This document shows positions 1 to 6,906 of a stretch of DNA of 64,000 bases, piece after piece; the stretch's first letter is position 1, and each line of letters opens with the position of its first letter. Both the position numbers and the translations under genes were made by a program. Under the pieces are notes generated by a model. The model made no database searches. It was not told where the DNA came from and was given only the letters and a program-made list of their open reading frames with translations. The stretch is taken from assembly GCF_030811555.1 (NCBI RefSeq), contig NZ_JAUSQZ010000001.1:4027241-4091240 (forward strand), in the 5' to 3' direction. This stretch comes from Kineosporia succinea. GTDB lineage: Bacteria > Actinomycetota > Actinomycetes > Actinomycetales > Kineosporiaceae.

Positions 1-2703
1 ACCCACGTGCGGGAGGTCACCGATCGCGGACAGCGAGCCACCGCCGAAGTCGAGGCAGTAGAACTGCACCTCGCGCGGCGAGTGGGTGAGAGCCAGACCG
101 GTGATCAGCGTGCGCAGCAGCGTGCTCTTGCCGCTCTGCGGGCCACCCGCGATACCGGCGTGGCCACCGACCCCGGCCAGGTCCACCACCAGCAGGTCGC
201 GGATCTGCTCGAACGGCTTGTCGATGAGACCGATCGGCACCTGCAGCAGCTGCGAGGGATCGCTCTCGACCGGGCGCAGGCCGTGGTCGGGGTCGGGAAG
301 CAGCGGCGGCAGCACCTGGTCCAGCGTCGGCGGCTGCTCCAGCGGGGGCAGCCACACCTGGTGCGCCGGGGGCCCCTGCTCGAACAGGCGTGAGGCCAGC
401 ACCGACATCACCGACGACTGCAGCGGCGCGGCCACGCCCTCGCCGTCGTCCTCCGACTTCGGCTTCTCCTCCTCGGCCTCCACCGGCTTCGCCACCGGCA
501 GGTAGCTCACCCCGTACGGGAGCACCTGACTGGCGATGACCTCCTGGCGGATCTTCTTCGACCGCAGCCGGTGCGGGCCGGACACGTAGGCGGCCTTGAA
601 ACGGGTGATGGTGGCGACGTCGGAGCGCAGGTAACCGTTACCGGGCGCCGACGGCAGCTCGTAGGCGTCCGGCACACCGATGACGGCCCGCGACTCCATG
701 GCCGAGAAGGTACGCAGACCGATCCGGTACGAGAGGTGACCCTCGAGCTGGTGGATACGGCCGTCGTCCAGACGCTGCGAGGCGAGCAGGAGGTGCACCG
801 CCAGCGACCGGCCGAGCCGGCCGATCATCACGAACAGGTCGATGAAGTCGCCGTGGGTGGCGATCAGCTCGCTGAACTCGTCGACGACGAGGAACAGGGT
901 GGGCAGCGGATCGAGCGCCGCGCCCTTCACCCGGGCCCGTTCGTAGTCGCGCACCGAGCTGTAGTTGCCCGCCGCGCGCAGCAGTTCCTGGCGCCGCACC
1001 AGCTCACCGCTCAGCGCGTCGTGCATCCGGTCGACCAGAGCGGCCTCGTCGGCCAGGTTGGTGATGGTCGCGGACACGTGCGGAAGGTCGTCCAGGCCGG
1101 CGAAGGTCGCACCACCCTTGAAGTCGACCAGCACGAAGTTCAGCGTCTCCGACGAGTGCGTCGCCGCCAGACCCATCACCAGGGTGCGCAGCAGCTCGCT
1201 CTTGCCCGAGCCGGTCGCGCCGATCAGCATGCCGTGCGGGCCCATGCCGTCCTCGGCGGACTCCTTGATGTCCAGCTCGATCGGTGAACCGTCGGCGGCG
1301 ACGCCGATCGGGACCCGCAGCCGGTCCTTCGGCTTGCGCGAGGCCCAGGCCGGGCGCGGGTCGTAGTTCTCGAGGTCGTCGATCCCGAGCAGCAGGGGCA
1401 GGTCCAGGTCCGCCGTGAGACCGTCCTGCACCTGCTGGTCCGAGCCGCCGCTCCGGGTCGAGTGCGGCGCCAGCAGTTTGGCCAGCGACCGGGCCCGGTT
1501 CAGCGACAGGCCGTCGGGCGAGCACAGCCGGGTCCGCACCTCACGGCCGACCCGGTCCTTCTTCACCATGTCCACGTTCGTCGCCGTGACGTCCAGCGTG
1601 AGCACCCCTCGGCCCGCCGCCTCGGCGTGCCCGTCCAGGTCGATCATCACCGCGTTCCGGTAACCGCTGGCGAGGAACCGCGCGCCGGGCGGAATGCGTC
1701 CACCGTCGTTGATCACCACGACGAAAGGCTCCTCGCGCGAAGGAGTCGCACCCGACTCGAACTTCGCGCGCTCCCCGAACGGCTGCCCCAGAAGACGTTC
1801 CACGTCCTCCAGCGACTCCCCGAACAACCGCACCGGGCCCGCCGCGTCCACCGCGCTCTCGTGCTGTGCGTGCGGCAGCCACTTCATCCAGGTCCACTCC
1901 GGCGCCGCGTCCTTCGACGTGCACACCGCCACCAGCACCTCGTCCGGGGCGTGGAACGTGACCAGCTGGGCGATGAGCGCCCGCACCATCTGCCGGGCGT
2001 CCTCCTTGGTGCCCTCGTCGCTGCCCACCCGGATGTGCGCGAAACCCCGCACGAACAGGGCCACCGGCTGGTCCGGGATCATCGTGTACGCCTTGATGAA
2101 CCGCCGCAGCGCCTTGGCCGCGATCGGCTCCAGGTCCTCCACCGGCTTGGTCTGCAGCGGGGTGATGCGCACCGCCAGCCGCTGCGGACCGTACCCGACC
2201 CGCAACTCACCGAAATCCGGGTGTGCGGGCCGCCGTTCCCACAACCTGCTCGTCATCGCCATCGACCACAACGACTCCGGGTCCGGATGCCGCCAGGCCA
2301 GCGCCGAGCGCTGCTTCTCCGCGAAGGTGCGCACCTGCCGACGCGTCTGGGACAGGTACCGCAGATAGTCGCGCCGGTCGCCCCCGACCTGGTGCTTGCG
2401 GTCACCGCCGGCCGTCACCATCTGACCGGCCGCCATGCCCACCATGCCGGCGGCCATCATGCCCATCATCAGGTAGCTCATGCCCCCACCGCCGGAGCTG
2501 CCACCACTGCCACGGTTCGTGTACATGAGCAGCATGCCGCCGGTCATGAGCATCATCGGCAGCACGGTGATGAGCATGCGCATTCCCGCCGGCTTGACCT
2601 CCGGCAGTTCGGGCGGCTCCTGGAGAGTGATCTCCCCGTGCGGCATCTCCGGTCCGTTCCGGCGTGCGGGCCGGCGGAAAGGTACGGTCGTCACACCACT
2701 CAC
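1..2703 (-). CDS. eccC: EccC-type FtsK/SpoIIIE ATPase of a type VII secretion system (C-terminus cut by window edge)
   Basis: Membrane-anchored motor ATPase that recognises and drives type VII (ESX) substrates. The minus strand reads open for 901 codons and runs off the left edge. After a short basic tail there are two Met-rich membrane segments (about residues 43-61 and 75-93). A first FtsK/SpoIIIE domain has P-loop GATGSGKS (Lys at residue 501) and Walker B VVVDEF (Asp near residue 608). A second domain begins with P-loop GGPQSGKST (Lys near residue 859) and is cut soon after. EccC proteins usually have three ATPase domains and about 1300 residues, so roughly a third is missing. The start is uncertain: GTG at 2703 (used) or an in-frame GTG at 2694. 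It is divergent from eccD, 56 bp away. Family assignment is secure; which ESX subtype is not. Confidence 0.96.
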   Translation of the reverse strand, partial: MSGVTTVPFRRPARRNGPEMPHGEITLQEPPELPEVKPAGMRMLITVLPMMLMTGGMLLMYTNRGSGGSSGGGGMSYLMMGMMAAGMVGMAAGQMVTAGGDRKHQVGGDRRDYLRYLSQTRRQVRTFAEKQRSALAWRHPDPESLWSMAMTSRLWERRPAHPDFGELRVGYGPQRLAVRITPLQTKPVEDLEPIAAKALRRFIKAYTMIPDQPVALFVRGFAHIRVGSDEGTKEDARQMVRALIAQLVTFHAPDEVLVAVCTSKDAAPEWTWMKWLPHAQHESAVDAAGPVRLFGESLEDVERLLGQPFGERAKFESGATPSREEPFVVVINDGGRIPPGARFLASGYRNAVMIDLDGHAEAAGRGVLTLDVTATNVDMVKKDRVGREVRTRLCSPDGLSLNRARSLAKLLAPHSTRSGGSDQQVQDGLTADLDLPLLLGIDDLENYDPRPAWASRKPKDRLRVPIGVAADGSPIELDIKESAEDGMGPHGMLIGATGSGKSELLRTLVMGLAATHSSETLNFVLVDFKGGATFAGLDDLPHVSATITNLADEAALVDRMHDALSGELVRRQELLRAAGNYSSVRDYERARVKGAALDPLPTLFLVVDEFSELIATHGDFIDLFVMIGRLGRSLAVHLLLASQRLDDGRIHQLEGHLSYRIGLRTFSAMESRAVIGVPDAYELPSAPGNGYLRSDVATITRFKAAYVSGPHRLRSKKIRQEVIASQVLPYGVSYLPVAKPVEAEEEKPKSEDDGEGVAAPLQSSVMSVLASRLFEQGPPAHQVWLPPLEQPPTLDQVLPPLLPDPDHGLRPVESDPSQLLQVPIGLIDKPFEQIRDLLVVDLAGVGGHAGIAGGPQSGKSTLLRTLITGLALTHSPREVQFYCLDFGGGSLSAIGDLPHVG

Positions 2704-2759
2704 ACGGATGAGGTGGCCGGAGCGCTCACCGGATATTCATCCGAATCGAGATCCGATCG
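2704..2759. promoter_or_regulatory. Divergent eccC/eccD intergenic region with inverted repeat
   Basis: This 56-bp gap must hold promoters for both directions unless they lie inside the coding ends. An interrupted palindrome is visible: CGGATGA at 2705-2711 and its reverse complement TCATCCG at 2737-2743, with GGTG and CACC inside it. It could be an operator or a hairpin near the eccC start. I cannot identify convincing -10/-35 hexamers. Confidence 0.4.
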
Positions 2760-4193
2760 GTGAACCGACCGGACGTCCGCCACGTGCAACCCGGTATGCC
2801 CGACACCAGCACCGGCGAGCTCTGCAGGCTCGTCATCACCGGACCGACCAGCCAGGTCGATCTGTCGGTGCCCGTCCACGTGCCGCTCGCGGACCTGCTG
2901 CCCGCCCTGCTGCACGCGCTCGGCCCGGACCTCGCGGACCGTGGCCTCGAGCACAGCGGCTGGGTTCTGCAGCGCCTCGGTGAGACCCCCCTGGACGAGG
3001 ACCAGACCGTTGACGAACTCGGCCTCGCCGACGGCCAGCACCTGCACCTGCGCCCCCGCTCCGAACAGATCCCGCCGCTCGACTTCGACGACCTGATCGA
3101 CGGCATCGCCACCGGCCTGAGCACCCGCTCCGGGCTGTGGCGACCGGCCTGGACCCGCACCGCGGCCCTCGTCACCTCGGTCGCGACCATGCTCGTCGGC
3201 GCCGCCACCCTCTGGTTCGAGGGCGGATCCCTCGCCCGCGCCGCCTTCGGAGTCGTCGCCGCCGTCGCGTTCCTCAGCGGTGCCTGGGTCGCCGAGCACC
3301 GGGTCAAGGACCGCGCGGTCGCCGTCGTCCTGGCCGGCGGTGCCGTGCTCTTCGGGGTGGACGGCGCGATCGGGCTGTCCGGCTTCCTCGAGCTCGCCGA
3401 CCGGACCGGGCCCGCCGTCACCATGTTCGTCGCCGCCACCATGCTCGTCGTGACCGGCATGGCCGCGAACCTGATCATCCGCCCCCGCCGCATCACCCCC
3501 TGGGTCACCCTCCTCCTGGTGACCACCGTTCTCACCCTGGTCACCGGCGTCCTCGTCCTCCTGACCAACCTCAAGTACGTCCAGATCGCCACGCTCGGGC
3601 TGCTGCTCGCCGCGGCCGTCCGGCCCTACGTGCCCAACCTCGGCTTCCGGCTCTGCCGCCTGCGTCTGCCGGAACTCCCCGTCGTGCCCGAGGACCTGCA
3701 GAAGGACATCGACCCCGAACCCGGGGCCGAGGTCGTCGACGGCGCCGCCACCGCCGACCAGCTGATGACCGCCCTCTACGTCGGCATCGGCCTTCCGTCG
3801 GCCGTGGCCCTGGTGCTCCTGGCCGCCGAACCCGGCTGGCTCGGCCCGTGCGCCGCCGCCGTCGCCTCGATCCCGCCGCTGCTCGCCCTGCGCGTCATGA
3901 CCAGCGCCTGGCACCGCCTGGCCCTCGCCGTCCCCTCGGTGATCGGCATCGGCGCGATCGCGATCTGCGCCGCCGCCGACGCGAACACCCTCGGCCGCCT
4001 GCTCCTCGTCACCGCCCTGGCCGCCGGCGCCGCCACCCTGGCGACCCTCGCCCACACGCTCCAGCTGCGCCGGCTCACCCCGGTCTGGGGCCGGGCCGGC
4101 GACATCCTGCACGTGCTCGCGCTCGCGGCGCTGGTACCGCTGGCGATCGGCGTCCTCGGCTACTACGCCCTGATCCGTTCGATGGTGGGCTGA
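2760..4193 (+). CDS. eccD: EccD-type integral membrane channel subunit of type VII secretion
   Basis: Core membrane protein of the ESX complex; two copies per protomer line the central space. 477 residues, normal for EccD. About residues 15-100 form a ubiquitin-like (YukD-type) cytoplasmic domain. A linker follows, then about eleven hydrophobic segments from about residue 135 to the C-terminus (for example TAALVTSVATMLVGAATLWF and near the end LALAALVPLAIGVLGYYALI). The start taken is GTG 2760; ATG 2796 also precedes the ubiquitin-like fold and cannot be excluded because neither has a strong ribosome site. The stop is one base before the eccB ATG, so the two are translationally coupled. Confidence 0.93.
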   Translation: MNRPDVRHVQPGMPDTSTGELCRLVITGPTSQVDLSVPVHVPLADLLPALLHALGPDLADRGLEHSGWVLQRLGETPLDEDQTVDELGLADGQHLHLRPRSEQIPPLDFDDLIDGIATGLSTRSGLWRPAWTRTAALVTSVATMLVGAATLWFEGGSLARAAFGVVAAVAFLSGAWVAEHRVKDRAVAVVLAGGAVLFGVDGAIGLSGFLELADRTGPAVTMFVAATMLVVTGMAANLIIRPRRITPWVTLLLVTTVLTLVTGVLVLLTNLKYVQIATLGLLLAAAVRPYVPNLGFRLCRLRLPELPVVPEDLQKDIDPEPGAEVVDGAATADQLMTALYVGIGLPSAVALVLLAAEPGWLGPCAAAVASIPPLLALRVMTSAWHRLALAVPSVIGIGAIAICAAADANTLGRLLLVTALAAGAATLATLAHTLQLRRLTPVWGRAGDILHVLALAALVPLAIGVLGYYALIRSMVG

Positions 4194-4194
4194 C

Positions 4195-5562
4195 ATGCAG
4201 TCACGCCGGGACCAGGTCGAGGCCCAGTCGTACATGACCCAGCGGCTGGCGGGCGCGCTGGTGAGCGCCGAGCCGGACAGCGTGGAGAACCCCACCCGCC
4301 GTGACCTGCGCGGCTTCGCGGCCAGTGTCATGGTCGGCCTGCTGGCCTGCGGGGGAGTGGCGTTGTACGCGCTGCTCTCGTCCAGCGGCTCGACCGCCTG
4401 GCAGGCGGCGAACACCCTGATCGTCAACAAGACCGACGGCAGCCGCTACCTGATGATCGACGGTCTGCTGCGCCCGGTGGAGAACCTGGCCTCGGCGCGT
4501 CTGGCGGTCGGCGGGGCGGTGACCACGGCGTCGGTGAAGAGCAGCACCCTGCAGGACGTTCCGCGCGGGGAACCGATCGGCATCCAGGGCGCGCCCGACA
4601 GCCTGCCCACCACGACCGGCCTCGCGACCGGCATCTGGCGGGTCTGCGCGACCACCCCGAGCGCGAACTACGCCACGGCCCCCACCGTCGGGGTGGTCAC
4701 GGACATCGGGTCGGAGCCGTCCACCGACCGTTTCACCGACGACGAGGGCCTGCTCGTCACCGCCCCGGGACGCAGTACGACCCTTCTCTGGCAGGGGCAG
4801 GCCCTGCCGCTGGGCGAGCCCTGGGTGGCGGACGTACTCGGCTGGGGCAACGTGACCCCGCTGCGGGTGCCCACGGCCTGGCTCGACCTGATCCCGGCCG
4901 GTCCCACACTGGGGCCGTCCCCGGTGCCCGGCGCCGGCGGGCCCGGACCCGAGATCGACGGTCAGCGGGCCCGGATCGGTGACTTCTTCGCCACCGGGAC
5001 CACCGTCGACAGCACCTACTACGTGCTGCAGCGCAACGGCCTGTCGGCGCTGAACCGCACCCAGTACCTGCTCGGCAGCGGCGACTCGGGCCGTCCGACC
5101 CGCACCATCAGCGCGGCCGGGCTGGCCGCGGCGCAGAAGACGTCGCCCGCGAACAGCAGTGGCCTGCCGAGTGTTCCGCCGGCGGTGAACCGCGAGTCCA
5201 GCGGCAGCGCGCCGTGCGTCGAGCAGTCCGCGGCCGGCACCGACCAGGTCGACCTGGTCCGGGCCCCGCTGCCGGCCGGGGCGCACGTCGGCAACGGCTC
5301 GACGCAGGAGAACGTCAGCGAGCCCACGCAGGCCGTACGGGTCGTGCCGGGAGCCGGCCGCCTGGTCGGCCTCTCGCTCGCCGAGGACGGCTCGAACCCC
5401 TCGTACCTCCTGGTCAACGACTCCGGCACGGCGTACCCGCTGGCCGACGAGGACGTGATCAAGGCGCTGGGGTACGACGCGACCCAGGCGGTCGGTGTGC
5501 CCCGGTCGTTCATCGGCCTGTTGCGCCCGGGAACCCTGCTGAGCACGGCGGGCCTGCGGTGA
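4195..5562 (+). CDS. eccB: EccB-type single-pass membrane subunit of type VII secretion
   Basis: Component of the ESX core complex with a cytoplasmic N-terminal tail and a large extracytoplasmic repeat domain. 455 residues, in the family range. The N-terminus has the typical start MQSRRDQVEAQSYMTQRL, then one transmembrane helix at about residues 43-66 (FAASVMVGLLACGGVALYAL) and the characteristic RYLMIDG(L)LRPVEN(L)ASARL stretch just outside. Two cysteines in the outer domain (in WRVCATT and SAPCVEQ) fit the conserved disulfide of the family. It begins 1 bp after eccD stops. No frameshift or odd feature is seen. Confidence 0.94.
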   Translation: MQSRRDQVEAQSYMTQRLAGALVSAEPDSVENPTRRDLRGFAASVMVGLLACGGVALYALLSSSGSTAWQAANTLIVNKTDGSRYLMIDGLLRPVENLASARLAVGGAVTTASVKSSTLQDVPRGEPIGIQGAPDSLPTTTGLATGIWRVCATTPSANYATAPTVGVVTDIGSEPSTDRFTDDEGLLVTAPGRSTTLLWQGQALPLGEPWVADVLGWGNVTPLRVPTAWLDLIPAGPTLGPSPVPGAGGPGPEIDGQRARIGDFFATGTTVDSTYYVLQRNGLSALNRTQYLLGSGDSGRPTRTISAAGLAAAQKTSPANSSGLPSVPPAVNRESSGSAPCVEQSAAGTDQVDLVRAPLPAGAHVGNGSTQENVSEPTQAVRVVPGAGRLVGLSLAEDGSNPSYLLVNDSGTAYPLADEDVIKALGYDATQAVGVPRSFIGLLRPGTLLSTAGLR

Positions 5563-5579
5563 CGGGCATCTTTTCAGAC

Positions 5580-5602
5580 CACCGCCAGGAGGTTCCTGGC
5601 GG
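5580..5602 (+). terminator. Tight hairpin between eccB and the WXG100-like genes
   Basis: A perfect 10-bp stem (CCCGCCAGGA-like arm: C5580 plus CCGCCAGGA at 5581-5589; arm TCCTGGCGG plus G at 5593-5602) closes a 3-nt loop GGT. It lies 17 bp after the eccB stop and 68 bp before the next start. No T-run follows, so it may be a partial terminator, a mRNA 3' stability element or a processing site that lets the small exported proteins be made at a different level from EccB. Confidence 0.6.
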
Positions 5603-5670
5603 GAAGGAGCCGGTGACGCCGAAAGTCGGTGTGCCGGTGCGCGACACCCCATCAGGAGAGGAAAACCGTC

Positions 5671-5991
5671 ATGGCGACTGGTGCCAACGGCCAGAGGACA
5701 TACGACCCGGTCACCACCCAGAACATGCTCGCGGCGTTCGACACCGCGCAGGCCGAGTGCAAGACGATCCAGAGCGGCGTCGACTCGGCGCAGGCGCTGC
5801 TGGCGTCCTCGTACTCCGGTGACGCGGCCACGCGTTACCAGAACAGCATGAGCGAGTGGCGTTCCGGCTTCACCCGCGTGCAGAACGCCCTCAACATGAT
5901 CAACGAGTCGATGGGCCAGTACCGCGTCGTCACCACGACGACCGAGACGAACAACCAGAGCTACGGCTCCGGCTGGGCGCAGGGCGTCTGA
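5671..5991 (+). CDS. WXG100-family (ESAT-6-like) small secreted protein, first of a pair
   Basis: 106 residues predicted as a helix-turn-helix ESX substrate. The turn carries Y-S-G (within SSYSGDAATRYQ) where the family usually has W-x-G; the following pattern Aa..Y...MSEW is typical. The start chosen is ATG 5671, 8 bp after GGAGAGGA, and not the upstream frame extension at 5629, which lacks homology-like sequence. It contains one cysteine (AECKT). It is followed 49 bp later by a second small protein of the same kind, the usual EsxA/EsxB-type heterodimer arrangement. No YxxxD/E tail is seen in this partner. Confidence 0.85.
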   Translation: MATGANGQRTYDPVTTQNMLAAFDTAQAECKTIQSGVDSAQALLASSYSGDAATRYQNSMSEWRSGFTRVQNALNMINESMGQYRVVTTTTETNNQSYGSGWAQGV

Positions 5992-6007
5992 TCCGCTTCC
6001 GCGGATC
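5990..6007 (+). other. Intercistronic hairpin overlapping a stop codon
   Basis: GATCCGC (5990-5996), loop TTCC, GCGGATC (6001-6007): a perfect 7-bp stem that includes two bases of the TGA stop of the preceding WXG100-like gene. It lies in the 49-bp gap between the two small genes and could modulate their relative expression or mRNA stability. Confidence 0.5.
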
Positions 6008-6040
6008 CGCACAAGCAACTACAGAATCCCTGGAGACGAG

Positions 6041-6334
6041 ATGACCAACGGTTACAGCTACAACCCGCAGGGTGGTCTGGACACCGGCGCCGACCTCATC
6101 GCGCTGACCAAGAAGCTCGAGAGCTCGCTGGCCGACCTCACCCGCGCGGCCGAGGCCTTCAAGATCGCCAACGAGGGTGAGGCCCCCGCCAACTACGCGG
6201 TGGCGCAGAACGAGTGGAACCAGGGCCAGACCGCCATGAACATGGCGATGGGCAAGGGTATTCAGGCGCTCGACGCGATCCACAACGAGATCCTGATGGG
6301 CGACAAGAAGGGCGCCGCCGGCTTCGGCGGCTGA
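6041..6334 (+). CDS. WXG100-like small secreted protein, second of the pair
   Basis: 97 residues with two predicted helices around a turn at about residue 50. The position expected for W-x-G reads E-G-E (IANEGEAPANYAVAQ), so the signature is lost, but the heptad pattern, length and a following W-N-Q-G fit an ESAT-6-like fold. It is the probable dimer partner of the protein encoded just upstream. Ribosome site CTGGAGACGAG sits directly before ATG 6041. The C-terminus is Gly-rich and has no evident YxxxD/E export motif. Assignment rests on size, context and helical pattern, not on a clear motif. Confidence 0.75.
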   Translation: MTNGYSYNPQGGLDTGADLIALTKKLESSLADLTRAAEAFKIANEGEAPANYAVAQNEWNQGQTAMNMAMGKGIQALDAIHNEILMGDKKGAAGFGG

Positions 6335-6416
6335 CCAGACGTCAGCGTGCGGACGTCGGTGACCGGTGTCCTCCGGTCGCCGGCGGCCACCTGAAAAGGG
6401 AAGGGAGGCAGAAGAC

Positions 6417-6815
6417 ATGGCAGAGCCCATCGTCATCAACGAGGCCTACCTGAAGGCCCGGAAGACGGACTTCGCGAACTTCTACGACCAGGCGGTCTCC
6501 CGGCTCGGCTACCACAGCTGGACCACGGGTCAGACGTTCAACCTGAGCCAGAAGCTCGTGATGCCGAGCGGTGGCGGTAAGTTCACCCCCGGTACGAACC
6601 TGTACAACGCCGCCGAGGCGGTGCGCGAGAACTTCGCCGGCCGGATGGGTCAGTTCAAGATCCAGTCGGAGAACCTCTACGAAGGTCTGGACGACCTCCT
6701 GGAGAACCAGGAAGAGATCCAGAACCTGAACAACATCACGGCGGACGAGTTCGGGTACTACGTCGAGGAAGTTGCGAGCGGACCGGCGACGACCAGTGGC
6801 GGTCAGACCACCTGA
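6417..6815 (+). CDS. Small helical ESX-associated protein with a C-terminal YxxxE motif
   Basis: 132 residues; I do not recognise a named family. It is mostly helical, with a central Gly-rich loop and a helix ending in FGYYVEEVASG, where Y-Y-V-E-E fits the YxxxD/E bipartite type VII export signal (known from mycobacterial ESX substrates). The start is ATG 6417, 7-8 bp after AAGGGAGG; an upstream in-frame ATG at 6366 lacks a good ribosome site. It follows the WXG100-like pair by 82 bp and precedes a strong hairpin. By context it is either a third secreted partner or an adaptor; function is inferred. Confidence 0.7.
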   Translation: MAEPIVINEAYLKARKTDFANFYDQAVSRLGYHSWTTGQTFNLSQKLVMPSGGGKFTPGTNLYNAAEAVRENFAGRMGQFKIQSENLYEGLDDLLENQEEIQNLNNITADEFGYYVEEVASGPATTSGGQTT

Positions 6816-6839
6816 CCTGTCACGACAGTGACGACGGTG

Positions 6840-6873
6840 CCGGCCGCACCGGCCACCGGGCCGGTGCGGCCGG
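6840..6873 (+). terminator. Perfect 15-bp GC hairpin between the small ESX genes and the large paralogues
   Basis: Arm CCGGCCGCACCGGCC (6840-6854), loop ACCG, arm GGCCGGTGCGGCCGG (6859-6873), every base paired. No T-run follows, as is common for candidate actinobacterial hairpin terminators. It is 24 bp after the stop at 6815 and 33 bp before the next start, so it probably terminates or attenuates transcription, giving more of the small secreted proteins than of the large ones. Confidence 0.75.
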
Positions 6874-6906
6874 GCGGTCAGCCAGAGATCAGGAGTGGTG
6901 AGAGGG

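Noticed and set aside
2700-4430. 576-codon minus-strand frame over eccD
   Set aside because: Antisense shadow of eccD with Gly/Glu/Asp/Arg low complexity; the plus frame has clear EccD features.
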